64,000 nucleotides of DNA from Variibacter gotjawalensis. Lineage in GTDB: Bacteria; Pseudomonadota; Alphaproteobacteria; Rhizobiales; Xanthobacteraceae. The notes under the pieces were generated by a model, which saw only the letters and a program-made list of their open reading frames with translations, was not told the origin of the DNA and did no database searches. The DNA lies in assembly GCF_002355335.1 (NCBI RefSeq), contig NZ_AP014946.1, positions 2,123,501 through 2,187,500 of the forward strand. The letters are read 5' to 3'. Below are positions 35,375-44,118 of the stretch, piece after piece (the first letter of the stretch is position 1; each line of letters begins with the position of its first letter). The position numbers and the translations under genes were made by a program.

Positions 35375-38300
35375 CGGGCAGCACCTTCTCTAAACGCGCC
35401 ATATATTCTTTGAGATCGAATTCGCGGATGAGTTCGCGCAGCCCGGCGGTGAAATCGCGGTGGTGCGGCAGCGCGGTCTCGATCTCGCCCAGTCGCTCCT
35501 CGATGCCGCGGATGTAGCCGATTTCGCCGAGATGCAAGAGATCGCGTAGGTGTTTTTCGGGCAGAGCGCCTTCGGTTGCGCTCATTGGCGCAACGGTGAT
35601 CGGCGTCTCATGCTCGTAAATCCATTCGACATTCAGCAATGCTTGGACTTTGCCGAGCAGCTGCCGCACATCGAAGGGTTTGAGCAGATAGTCGTCATGC
35701 GCGCGATCGGGCGTCAGGATGCGATGCGCTTCCGTGATATTGGCGGACAACATCAGGATCGCGGTTCGGCTGTGCCCCTTCGCGCGCAGCCGCTCGGCGA
35801 CCTCCCAGCCATTGATCTCCGGCATCTGAATATCGAGAAGGACGAGATCAGGCGCTGCCGCGTCTGCGATGTCCAGCGCTTCGACGCCGTCGCGCGTGCT
35901 AAGCACGGTGAATTCGAGCGGCACCAAAATTTCGTGGACGAGATCGCGATGCACTGGATCATCGTCGACGACCATCACGGTCTTGCGCTCTCCACGATAA
36001 CCGATCACCTGCTTTTCCGGCGGAGCCATCGGCTGCGGCCGCGCGACCTCACCCATGAAGAGGCGGACGCGAAACGTGCTGCCTTTGCCGTATTCGCTGC
36101 GAACATCGATATCGCCGCCCATGATCTGCACGAGCTGCCGCGTAATCGTGAGGCCAAGGCCCGTGCCACGATGGCGGGCACGCGGCGCATGCGCGCGCTC
36201 GAACGGTTCGAAGATTCGCTTGAGGTCGGACTGCTTGATGCCGAGACCGGTATCTTCGACGCTGAGGCTGGCGACCTGATTGCGATAGGCGACACGCAAC
36301 GTCACGCTGCCTTTGTCTGTGAATTTGATCGCGTTGGCGAGGAGATTGAACAAAATCTGCCGCAAGCGGCTTTCGTCCGTGAAAACGGCGGCCGGCATCG
36401 GCCCATCGAACTTCAACGTGAAATCGATACCGTGCGCGGCGGCTTGCATGCGGAATGTCTCGGCCAACTGTTCGAGAAATTCGCGCAGGCGTACCTCGTC
36501 GCGATTGAGCTTGAAGCGCCCAGCCTCGATCTTCGAAATATCGAGGAGGCCATCGATGAGCCCGGAGAGATGTTCGGCGCTGCGGCGAACGACCTTGATC
36601 GCATCGACGCGGCGTGACGGCATGTCCTTCGCGCGCTCGAGCAGTTGCGCGTAGCCGAGGATCGCGTTGAGGGGCGTGCGCAATTCGTGACTGAGGCCGA
36701 CCATGTGGCGGCTTTTCGCTTGGCTTGCCGCCTCTGCTGTCTCCTTCGCGCGCTGCAATGCCGCGTCCGTGCGTTGATGCGCCTCGATTTCTTGCATCAG
36801 CAACACGTTCTGCCGCGACGATTCGTCTTCAGCGAAGCGACGGCTCTCTTGCGCGAGAACGAACAGCCAAGCCGCGACACCCGCTATGAGGATCAGGATG
36901 AAGAAGACAGCCCACAGAGTTGTGCGAATGACCTCGGCATCCGTGCGGCCCTCATACGTCGTCTGCAGGTAAACGAGCATGAGCGCGCCGCCGATCACCG
37001 CACCGAATGTCGCAAGCACGCCGAGATAGTGCGCTAGACGCGACGTCAGCGGCGCGACCAACCAATCCGGGAATGTTGCGCGCATGCCGGCACCGACTTG
37101 ATCGGCGAGGCGTGCATTCGGTTTGCAGCAGTCGTGGCATCTCGCATCGAGCGAACAGCACAGCGAGCAGATATGCCCACCGTAAGCCGGGCAGCTCGCC
37201 ATGTCCTCGACCTCGAACGTGTGCTCGCAGACCGTGCATTTGGCCTCGACGGCATTGCCCCAATCAGTCTTGGGCGTCCTTGCGATATAGAAGCGGCTAC
37301 GCGTTGCCAGCGCGACCAGCGGCGTTGAAACGAAGGCCACCCCGAGCGTGATGAAGGACGCGAGTGCTTGCGCCGATTGCCCCGCAAATCCCGCGAAGGC
37401 GATGATGCCGATGAGTGCCGCGAGGATCATCGACCCTACGCCGACCGGATTGATATCGTAGAGGTGCGCGCGCTTGAATTCGATGAAGGAAGGGCTGAGA
37501 CCGAGCGGCTTGTTGATAACCAAATCGGCGACGAGCGTGCCGACCCACGCGATCGCCAGCACCGAGTAGAGGCCGAGGATGTGCTCGAGGGCCTTGTAGA
37601 TGCCGAGTTCCATCAGCACGAGCGCGATCGCGACGTTGAAGACAAGCCAAACGACGCGGCCCGGATGGCTGTGGGTTAGGCGCGAGAAGAAATTCGACCA
37701 CGCGATCGAGCCCGCATAGGCATTCGTCACGTTGATCTTGAGCTGCGAGATAATGACGAAGGCGCCCGCGAATGCGATCGCGAGACCGGATGACGAGAAC
37801 ACGTAGCCGAACGCAACGACATACATCTGCGTCGGCTCTGCGGCTTTGCTCGCCGGCACCATGTGTTTGAGCGCCAGAACTGCAAGGAACGACCCGAGCA
37901 GCATTTTGATCGCACCTGGCACGATCCAACCAGGTCCGGCGCTCAGCATCGCGAACCACCAGCGCTTCGGCGACGTCTTGCGATCGGGGAGGAAGCGGAC
38001 AAAGTCGACTTGCTCGCCGATCTGCGCCACGAGCGAGAAGACGACCGACGATGCCGCCCCGAACATCAGTAACGTCAAGCCGTTCGCGTTGCCGGAAATA
38101 CCCGCATAGTGCGTCCACTCGCTGACGGAATTCGGTGCGTTCAGCGCGATGAATATGAACGGCAGGAGATGCAACCCGATCCACAGTGGCTGCGTCCACA
38201 TCTGCAGGCGGCTGATCAGTGTGATTCCGTAAGTGACCAGCGGCACGATCACGATGGCGCTGATGAGATAGCCGATGCCGAGCGGCACGCCGAAGCAGAG

Positions 38301-38726
38301 TTCCAGCGCGAGCGACATGATCGCGGCTTCGATGGCGAAGAAGAGGAACGTGAACGACGCATAGATCAGCGAGGTCACGGTGGAGCCGATATAGCCGAAC
38401 CCTGCGCCGCGCGTGAGCAGGTCGATATCCACGCCATACTTCGCGGCGTAATACGTGATCGGTACGCCGGTGAGGAAGATGATGAGACTCACAGCGAGAA
38501 TCGCGGCGACTGCGTTGTCGAAGCCGTAGGTCAGCGTGATCGATCCGCCGATGGCTTCGAGCGCCAGAAACGAAATCGCCCCGAGCGCCGTGTTGGCGAC
38601 GCGGAAGTTAGACCACTTGCGCGCGCTCTTTGCCGTAAAGCGCAGCGCAAAGTCCTCGAGCGTCTGGTTCGCGACCCATTGATTGTAGGTGCGACGGACG
38701 CGGACGATGCGCTGCGGAGCGTTCAT
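35361..38726 (-). CDS. Hybrid histidine kinase with NCS1 permease-like sensor and Cys-rich module
   Basis: The 1121-residue membrane kinase has this order. Residues ~20-480 form an NCS1 (cytosine/purine permease) domain with about twelve helices (ISFLALEAIGGSITLTYGFD, AIAWVGTLVADLVI). Residues 497-534 hold nine Cys (C497, C500, C512, C520, C523, C524, C530, C533, C534) and H519. Two further helices follow (~565-625), then a coiled linker. The HisKA has H680 (GLSHELRTPLN), and the HATPase has NAIKF, DTGLGI and GTGLGL. A receiver (~915-1030) with D965 and a helical tail complete it. The ATG at 38726 is preferred over the 94-residue low-complexity extension. It likely senses a nucleobase, urea or amide and phosphorylates the adjacent regulator. 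Confidence 0.9.
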   Translation of the reverse strand: MNAPQRIVRVRRTYNQWVANQTLEDFALRFTAKSARKWSNFRVANTALGAISFLALEAIGGSITLTYGFDNAVAAILAVSLIIFLTGVPITYYAAKYGVDIDLLTRGAGFGYIGSTVTSLIYASFTFLFFAIEAAIMSLALELCFGVPLGIGYLISAIVIVPLVTYGITLISRLQMWTQPLWIGLHLLPFIFIALNAPNSVSEWTHYAGISGNANGLTLLMFGAASSVVFSLVAQIGEQVDFVRFLPDRKTSPKRWWFAMLSAGPGWIVPGAIKMLLGSFLAVLALKHMVPASKAAEPTQMYVVAFGYVFSSSGLAIAFAGAFVIISQLKINVTNAYAGSIAWSNFFSRLTHSHPGRVVWLVFNVAIALVLMELGIYKALEHILGLYSVLAIAWVGTLVADLVINKPLGLSPSFIEFKRAHLYDINPVGVGSMILAALIGIIAFAGFAGQSAQALASFITLGVAFVSTPLVALATRSRFYIARTPKTDWGNAVEAKCTVCEHTFEVEDMASCPAYGGHICSLCCSLDARCHDCCKPNARLADQVGAGMRATFPDWLVAPLTSRLAHYLGVLATFGAVIGGALMLVYLQTTYEGRTDAEVIRTTLWAVFFILILIAGVAAWLFVLAQESRRFAEDESSRQNVLLMQEIEAHQRTDAALQRAKETAEAASQAKSRHMVGLSHELRTPLNAILGYAQLLERAKDMPSRRVDAIKVVRRSAEHLSGLIDGLLDISKIEAGRFKLNRDEVRLREFLEQLAETFRMQAAAHGIDFTLKFDGPMPAAVFTDESRLRQILFNLLANAIKFTDKGSVTLRVAYRNQVASLSVEDTGLGIKQSDLKRIFEPFERAHAPRARHRGTGLGLTITRQLVQIMGGDIDVRSEYGKGSTFRVRLFMGEVARPQPMAPPEKQVIGYRGERKTVMVVDDDPVHRDLVHEILVPLEFTVLSTRDGVEALDIADAAAPDLVLLDIQMPEINGWEVAERLRAKGHSRTAILMLSANITEAHRILTPDRAHDDYLLKPFDVRQLLGKVQALLNVEWIYEHETPITVAPMSATEGALPEKHLRDLLHLGEIGYIRGIEERLGEIETALPHHRDFTAGLRELIREFDLKEYMARLEKVLPDDAR

Positions 38727-39135
38727 CGCGGCGCGCGCCTTTCGTGGCGATAAATCGCGGCAATTTGTGCGTCGCAGCGGCGCTGTTGGAATACCCGAGT
38801 CGCCCGCAAAAGAAGGCTGTTCATCGCCTGGCAGTCCCCTGGCCGGAGATCTTCGATCCCCGATCTTAGCGTTCCGGGTTTTGCCCCGTACGCTGAAAAG
38901 TGCAGCAGCCGTGGGTGTAAAACTGAGCAGTGGATAACTCGTTGCTCGGTCGCGTCTACGCGCACAGCACGTCGGTCGACTCCCGCGTGGTTCCGGTTGC
39001 TCATCCACTGTGCAGCGTCGGCGACTACGTCATTCGACGTATTTCGCACGTGCAGCATCGCGCCCGAGGATGCGTGCCATGGGGGACGTCTGGCCTCCAC
39101 GGGACTTCACAACGCGAACAACAACGAGGCGTCGC
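38727..39135. other. 409-bp divergent regulatory region between the kinase and urtA
   Basis: No gene is supported here; the upstream extensions of both flanking frames have no ribosome sites. It contains the inverted repeat at 39026-39041 and three copies of GTGCAGC (38900, 39010, 39050). No perfect sigma-54 or EcfG promoter was found by eye. Confidence 0.5.
39026..39041. promoter_or_regulatory. 16-bp inverted repeat upstream of urtA
   Basis: TACGTCATTCGACGTA has perfect 6-bp arms (TACGTC/GACGTA) around ATTC and lies 95 bp upstream of the urtA start. The size fits the dimeric site of a LuxR/NarL-type regulator such as the one encoded at 34451-35374. Confidence 0.4.
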
Positions 39136-40392
39136 ATGACATCCAAATACGAGGGGTTGGACTCTCCATTACGCCGAAAACTGCTGATGGGCGCAGCCGG
39201 TGTTGCGGCTGCATCGATGCTGCCGCCGATGGCGCTTGCGCAGCAGTTTCCGACCGCGGCCGTCAACACGACGGGCCTTGCGGTCACCGATACGGAAGTG
39301 ACGGTTGGCATTCTGCATTCGGTCACCGGCACGATGGCAATTTCGGAAACGGGTTCGGTACAAGCCGAGAAACTCGCGATCGAGCAGATCAATGCAGCTG
39401 GTGGCGTGCTCGGCCGCAAGATCAAGTTCATTCAGGAAGACGGTGCCAGCGATTGGCCGAACTTCGCCGAGAAAGCCAAGAAGCTTCTCGTCAACGACAA
39501 GGTCGCGGCCGTGATGGGCTGCTGGACCTCGGCGTCGCGCAAGGCCGTGTTGCCGGTGTTCGAGCAATACAACGGCATGCTCTACTACCCGACCTTCTAC
39601 GAAGGTCTCGAGCAGTCGAAGAATGTGATCTACACGGGCCAGGAAGCAACGCAGCAGATCATCGCGGGCCTCGATTGGGTCGTGAAGGAGAAGGGCGCCA
39701 AGAGCTTCTACCTGCTCGGCTCGGATTACATCTGGCCGCGCACGTCCAACAAGATCGCGCGTAAGCACATCGAGAACTTCCAGAAGAACAAGGTCGTTGG
39801 CGAAGAATACTTCCCGCTCGGCCACACGCAGTTCAACTCGGTGATCAACAAAATCAAGCTGCAGAAGCCGGACGTGATCTACGCGATCATCGTCGGTGGT
39901 TCGAATGTCGCGTTCTACAAGCAGCTGAAGGCAGCCGGCATCGATCTGACGAAGCAGACGCTCCTCACCATCTCGGTGACCGAGGACGAGATCGACGGTA
40001 TCGGCGGCGAGAACATCGCGGGCGCTTACGCCTGCATGAAGTACTTCCAATCGCTCGACAATCCGAACAACAAGGAATTTGTCGCGGCCTTCAAGAAGAT
40101 GTGGGGTGAAAAGACCGTCATCGGAGACGTCACACAGGCGGCCTATCTCGGCCCGTGGCTGTGGAAACTGACCGTCGAGAAGGCCGGCTCCTTCGACATC
40201 GACAAGGTCGCGGCAGCATCGCCCGACGTCGAATTTAAGGGCGCGCCGGAAGGCTACGTGAAGGTCCACAAGAACCATCACCTCTGGTCGAAGACTCGCG
40301 TCGGACGCGCGAAGGCGAACGGTCAATACGATCTCGTCTTTGAGACCGCCGACCTCGTCGAGCCGGATCCCTTCCCGAAGGGCTACCAGTAA
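39136..40392 (+). CDS. urtA: Urea/short-chain amide ABC transporter, substrate-binding protein
   Basis: The 418-residue periplasmic binding protein has a twin-arginine-like signal (SPLRRKLLMGAAGVAAASML) ending near ALAQ. It then shows the UrtA/FmdD pattern: VTVGILHSVTGTMAISE, AGGVLGRKIKFIQEDGASDW and YYPTFYEGLEQSKNV. Signal peptide processing and binding occur in the periplasm. The family binds urea or small amides such as formamide and acetamide; the downstream formamidase favours amides. CGAGG precedes the ATG; the longer frame to 39010 is rejected. Confidence 0.92.
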   Translation: MTSKYEGLDSPLRRKLLMGAAGVAAASMLPPMALAQQFPTAAVNTTGLAVTDTEVTVGILHSVTGTMAISETGSVQAEKLAIEQINAAGGVLGRKIKFIQEDGASDWPNFAEKAKKLLVNDKVAAVMGCWTSASRKAVLPVFEQYNGMLYYPTFYEGLEQSKNVIYTGQEATQQIIAGLDWVVKEKGAKSFYLLGSDYIWPRTSNKIARKHIENFQKNKVVGEEYFPLGHTQFNSVINKIKLQKPDVIYAIIVGGSNVAFYKQLKAAGIDLTKQTLLTISVTEDEIDGIGGENIAGAYACMKYFQSLDNPNNKEFVAAFKKMWGEKTVIGDVTQAAYLGPWLWKLTVEKAGSFDIDKVAAASPDVEFKGAPEGYVKVHKNHHLWSKTRVGRAKANGQYDLVFETADLVEPDPFPKGYQ

Positions 40393-40489
40393 CGCAACGC
40401 GCCGCTCCGCAAGGGGCGGCGCATGTCTCTCGGGCTCGCGGCAGCGCGAGCTCACGCGTCGCGATCACGCTCTGACAGGAGCTATCGGA

Positions 40490-41413
40490 ATGTTCGGTTA
40501 CACGTTCGGCGAATTGGGTTCGATCTTGGCGATGCAGACCTTTGCGGGTCTCATCTTGTTCTCGATCTTTCTGCTGATGGCGCTCGGCCTTGCCATCATC
40601 TTCGGGCAGATGGGCGTGATCAACATGGCGCACGGCGAGTTCATGATCCTCGGCGCCTACATGACGTATCTGACGTCGCACGTGTTCCAAAACTACGCGC
40701 CGGGCCTCTTCGGCGGCTACTTCTTCGTCGCGATGGCGGTCGCCTTCGTCGTTTCCGGTGCGCTCGGTCTGCTCGTCGAATGGGCGCTGATACGGCATCT
40801 CTATGCGCGGCCACTCGACACGCTACTCGCGACATGGGGCCTCAGCCTCATCCTTCAACAGGCATATCGATCGATCTTCGGTCCGCGCGAAGTCGGCGTC
40901 ACCTTGCCGGATTGGATGATGGGCTCGCTGCCCGTTACCGAGACGATTGAAGTGCAGATCAACGGTCTGTTCGTGATGGGGCTCACGCTCATCATCACGG
41001 GGATTGTCGCGCTACTCTTGTTCAAATCGAAATGGGGTCTGCAGGTCCGCGCTGTCACGGCGAACCGGACGATGAGCGGCGCGGTCGGTATCGATACGCG
41101 GCGGGTCGATCGGCTGACCTTCGGTCTTGGTTGCGGCATTGCCGGCATCGCGGGCTCGGCCTTCACGATGATCGGCTCGACTGGGCCGACCGCCGGCCAG
41201 CTCTATATCGTCGACACGTTCCTCGTTGTTGTCTTCGGCGGTGCGCAGAGCCTGCTCGGGACGATCTTCTCGGCGCTCACAATCTCGCAGTCGCAGTCGA
41301 CGCTGGAATTCTTCCTCACCGGCTCGATGGCCAAGGTGATCACGCTGCTCATCGTCATCGGCTTGCTCATGCTGCGCCCACAGGGCCTGTTCGTCCTCAA
41401 AGTCAGAAAGTGA
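40490..41413 (+). CDS. urtB: Urea/amide ABC transporter permease UrtB
   Basis: The 307-residue inner-membrane permease of the branched-chain amino acid type (LivH-like) has about eight helices and the conserved GLAIIFGQMGVINMAHGEFM near residue 37. It lacks the long N-terminal extension seen in some UrtB proteins. AGGAG precedes the ATG at 40490; the ORF extends 50 residues upstream without support. It follows urtA by 97 bp and precedes urtC by 7 bp. Confidence 0.93.
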   Translation: MFGYTFGELGSILAMQTFAGLILFSIFLLMALGLAIIFGQMGVINMAHGEFMILGAYMTYLTSHVFQNYAPGLFGGYFFVAMAVAFVVSGALGLLVEWALIRHLYARPLDTLLATWGLSLILQQAYRSIFGPREVGVTLPDWMMGSLPVTETIEVQINGLFVMGLTLIITGIVALLLFKSKWGLQVRAVTANRTMSGAVGIDTRRVDRLTFGLGCGIAGIAGSAFTMIGSTGPTAGQLYIVDTFLVVVFGGAQSLLGTIFSALTISQSQSTLEFFLTGSMAKVITLLIVIGLLMLRPQGLFVLKVRK

Positions 41414-41420
41414 GAGAGAC

Positions 41421-42545
41421 ATGTCAGCTACTCGCATGGACCTCCGCAAACTCGAACTGATCGGCATTGCGATCATCGCGGTCTTGATCCTGGTCGTCCT
41501 GCCCCTCGCACTCGATGCCTTCCGCCTCAACCTCGTTGGAAAATATCTGACGCTCGCTTTCGTCGCGGTCGGCCTCGTCCTCTGCTGGGGTCACACAGGA
41601 ATCTTGAGCTTGGGGCAGGGTGTTTTCTTCGGCCTCGGCGGCTACTGCATGGCGGCGTTCCTCAAGCTCGAGGCGTCGAGCCCCGCGAACACCAAGATCC
41701 AATCGACGCCCGGCATTCCGGATTTCATGGACTGGAACCAGATCACGGAGATTCCGTGGTTCTGGGTGCCGTTCAAATCCCTCCCCGCCACACTAATCCT
41801 TGTGCTTCTTGTACCGGCCGCGCTCGCATTCATTCTCTCAGCCCCGATGTTCAAGCGCCGCGTCGGCGGCGTATATTTCGCGATCATCACTCAGGCGATG
41901 GCCGCCGTGATGACGATCCTCATCGTCGGGCGCCAGGGCTACACGGGCGGCATCAACGGCATCACGGATCTGCGCACGCTACTCGGCTGGGACATCCGCC
42001 CGGATTTCTCGAAATACGTGCTCTACTTCGTCTGCTGCTTCCTGCTCATCGGCTGCATCTTCCTCGCTCGCTATGTCGTCGGCAGCAAGCTCGGCCGCAT
42101 CCTTGTTGCCGTACGCGACAAAGAGGATCGCGTTCGCTTCTCGGGTTACGACGTTTCAAGCTTCAAGGTCTTCGTCTTCTGCCTGGCAGCTTCGATCTCG
42201 GCGATCGGCGGCGCGATGTTCACGCTGCAGGTCGGCTTCATGTCGCCGTCTTTCGTCGGAATCGTGCCGTCGATCGAGATGGTGATCTTTGCGGCGGTCG
42301 GCGGACGCCACTCGCTGGTCGGCGCTGTCGCCGGCACGCTCCTCGTCATGTGGGGCAAGACGCTCTTCTCGGAAAGCTTCCCGGAACTCTGGCTGTTCGC
42401 GATGGGTGGCCTCTTCATTGCGGTCGTGCTGCTGTTCCCGCGCGGTCTCGCCGGTCTCTTCACCGACCAATTGCTGCCGAGGCTCTTCAACATGCGCTTC
42501 TTCGGCCGCAGCGGTGAGCGCGTCAGCCCGGCGCCGGCCGAGTAA
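41421..42545 (+). CDS. urtC: Urea/amide ABC transporter permease UrtC
   Basis: The 374-residue LivM-type permease has about ten hydrophobic helices. The characteristic GHTGILSLGQGVFFGLGGYC near residue 56 and VRDKEDRVRFSGYDV loop are typical of UrtC. GAGAGA lies before the ATG. It would pair with UrtB to form the membrane channel. It ends 9 bp before urtD. Confidence 0.94.
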   Translation: MSATRMDLRKLELIGIAIIAVLILVVLPLALDAFRLNLVGKYLTLAFVAVGLVLCWGHTGILSLGQGVFFGLGGYCMAAFLKLEASSPANTKIQSTPGIPDFMDWNQITEIPWFWVPFKSLPATLILVLLVPAALAFILSAPMFKRRVGGVYFAIITQAMAAVMTILIVGRQGYTGGINGITDLRTLLGWDIRPDFSKYVLYFVCCFLLIGCIFLARYVVGSKLGRILVAVRDKEDRVRFSGYDVSSFKVFVFCLAASISAIGGAMFTLQVGFMSPSFVGIVPSIEMVIFAAVGGRHSLVGAVAGTLLVMWGKTLFSESFPELWLFAMGGLFIAVVLLFPRGLAGLFTDQLLPRLFNMRFFGRSGERVSPAPAE

Positions 42546-42554
42546 GGAGCGACC

Positions 42555-43298
42555 ATGTCGAACACAGACTATCTCCTGGCACTCGAAAACGTCTCCGTGT
42601 CCTTCGACGGCTTCAAGGCGGTCAATGCGTTGAACCTCTACATCGACAAGGGCGAGCTTCGCGTGATCATCGGGCCGAACGGCGCCGGCAAGACAACGGT
42701 TCTCGATCTCATCTGTGGACGCACACGAGTTTCCGAGGGGTCGATCAAGTTCAAGGATCAAGAGATCACAGCGATGAAGGAGCAAAAGATCGTGCGCCTC
42801 GGCGTCGGTCGGAAATTCCAGACGCCTTCGATCTACGAAGATCTCACAGTGTTTGAGAATCTCGAGCTCTCGATTCCGCGTGGTCGCGATGTCATCGGCG
42901 CGCTGTTCTGGAAGCGCGATGACGCAGTGATCGAACGCGTCAAGGAAGTCGCCAAGCAGATTTTCCTCGAGGAGCATCTCGATCGCCTCGCCGAAACGCT
43001 GAGCCACGGCCAGAAACAATGGCTCGAGATCGGTATGCTGCTGATCCAAGACCCGGAGTTGCTGATGCTCGACGAGCCGGTCGCCGGGATGAGCGTGTCG
43101 GAGCGCGCGAAGACCGCCGAGTTGCTCAAGGAGATCATCAAGGATCGCTCCGTGATCGTCATCGAGCACGACATGAAATTCGTCGAGAGCATTGCGAGCC
43201 GCGTCACCGTTCTGCACCAGGGCAAGGTGCTCGCGGAAGGCGACATGCAGACCGTGCAGAGCAACCCGAAGGTCAAGGAAGTTTACCTTGGACACTAA
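42555..43298 (+). CDS. urtD: Urea/amide ABC transporter ATPase UrtD
   Basis: The 247-residue ATPase is of LivG type. It has Walker A GPNGAGKTT, a signature region LSHGQKQWLEIGML (Ser-His-Gly instead of SGG, usual in UrtD), and Walker B LLMLDEPVAGMS. AAGGAG precedes the ATG. It follows urtC by 9 bp. Confidence 0.95.
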   Translation: MSNTDYLLALENVSVSFDGFKAVNALNLYIDKGELRVIIGPNGAGKTTVLDLICGRTRVSEGSIKFKDQEITAMKEQKIVRLGVGRKFQTPSIYEDLTVFENLELSIPRGRDVIGALFWKRDDAVIERVKEVAKQIFLEEHLDRLAETLSHGQKQWLEIGMLLIQDPELLMLDEPVAGMSVSERAKTAELLKEIIKDRSVIVIEHDMKFVESIASRVTVLHQGKVLAEGDMQTVQSNPKVKEVYLGH

Positions 43299-43314
43299 TT
43301 CCGGAGTGCAGCCT

Positions 43315-44004
43315 ATGTTGAGTGTGACAGGCCTATCGGCCGCTTACGGACAAAGCGAAGTGCTGCACGGCATCGACCTGGCTGTCGCGCCAGGTGAAAT
43401 CGTCGCGATGGTCGGCCGCAACGGCATGGGTAAATCCACGCTAATGAAATCGCTGATCGGCATCATGCCGGCGAAGTCCGGCCAAATTCAGGTTTTGGGC
43501 AACGACGTCACGAAGCTGCAGCCGCACCAGCGTGTCGCCAAGGGCATCGCGTACGTGCCGCAAGGCCGTCAGATCTTTGGTGCCATGACGGTGCGCGAAA
43601 ATATCGAAACCGGGCTCGTCGTCACGGGAGAGCGCACCATTCCGCGCGAGATCTACGATCTCTTCCCGATCCTGGCCGAATTCGACAAGCGCCGCGGCGG
43701 CAATCTCTCGGGCGGTCAACAACAGCAGCTCGCTATCGCGCGCGCACTCGCCAGCAACCCGAAAGTATTGCTGCTTGATGAGCCGACCGAAGGCATTCAG
43801 CCGTCGATCATCAAGGACATAGCGCGGCTTCTCAAAGAGATCCGCCAGCTCCGCGACATCTGCATCGTCGTCTGCGAGCAGGTGTTGAGCTTCATTCTCG
43901 ATGTCGCCGATCGCATCGTCGTGATGGAAAACGGCCGCATCGTACACACCGATTCACGCGAACACGTCGACGAAGCGGCGATTGCTCGCTTCCTCGCTGT
44001 GTGA
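43315..44004 (+). CDS. urtE: Urea/amide ABC transporter ATPase UrtE
   Basis: The 229-residue LivF-type ATPase has Walker A GRNGMGKST, signature LSGGQQQQLAIARAL and Walker B VLLLDEPTEGIQPS, all characteristic of UrtE. It starts 16 bp after the urtD stop (GGAG in the spacer); the ORF's 41-residue extension into urtD is rejected. It completes the importer, and a 114-bp gap precedes fmdA. Confidence 0.95.
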   Translation: MLSVTGLSAAYGQSEVLHGIDLAVAPGEIVAMVGRNGMGKSTLMKSLIGIMPAKSGQIQVLGNDVTKLQPHQRVAKGIAYVPQGRQIFGAMTVRENIETGLVVTGERTIPREIYDLFPILAEFDKRRGGNLSGGQQQQLAIARALASNPKVLLLDEPTEGIQPSIIKDIARLLKEIRQLRDICIVVCEQVLSFILDVADRIVVMENGRIVHTDSREHVDEAAIARFLAV

Positions 44005-44118
44005 CGACGACGCAAGACCGGAGAGCGGAAATGTCCGATCCGGTCATGCCTCAACGAGGAGTTTCCACGTGTCGGGCGTGGGAGGACTTGAGACGTAAAC
44101 TGCGCGCAAGGAGCCGCC

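Noticed and set aside
38727-39135. Possible sigma-54 promoter for urtA (TGGTTC...TTGCT near 38990)
   Set aside because: The spacing is 3 rather than 5 bases and the -24 element is poor.
39169-40455. 428-codon minus-strand ORF opposite urtA
   Set aside because: Shadow of a conserved binding-protein gene; Arg/Asp/Val-rich low-complexity translation.
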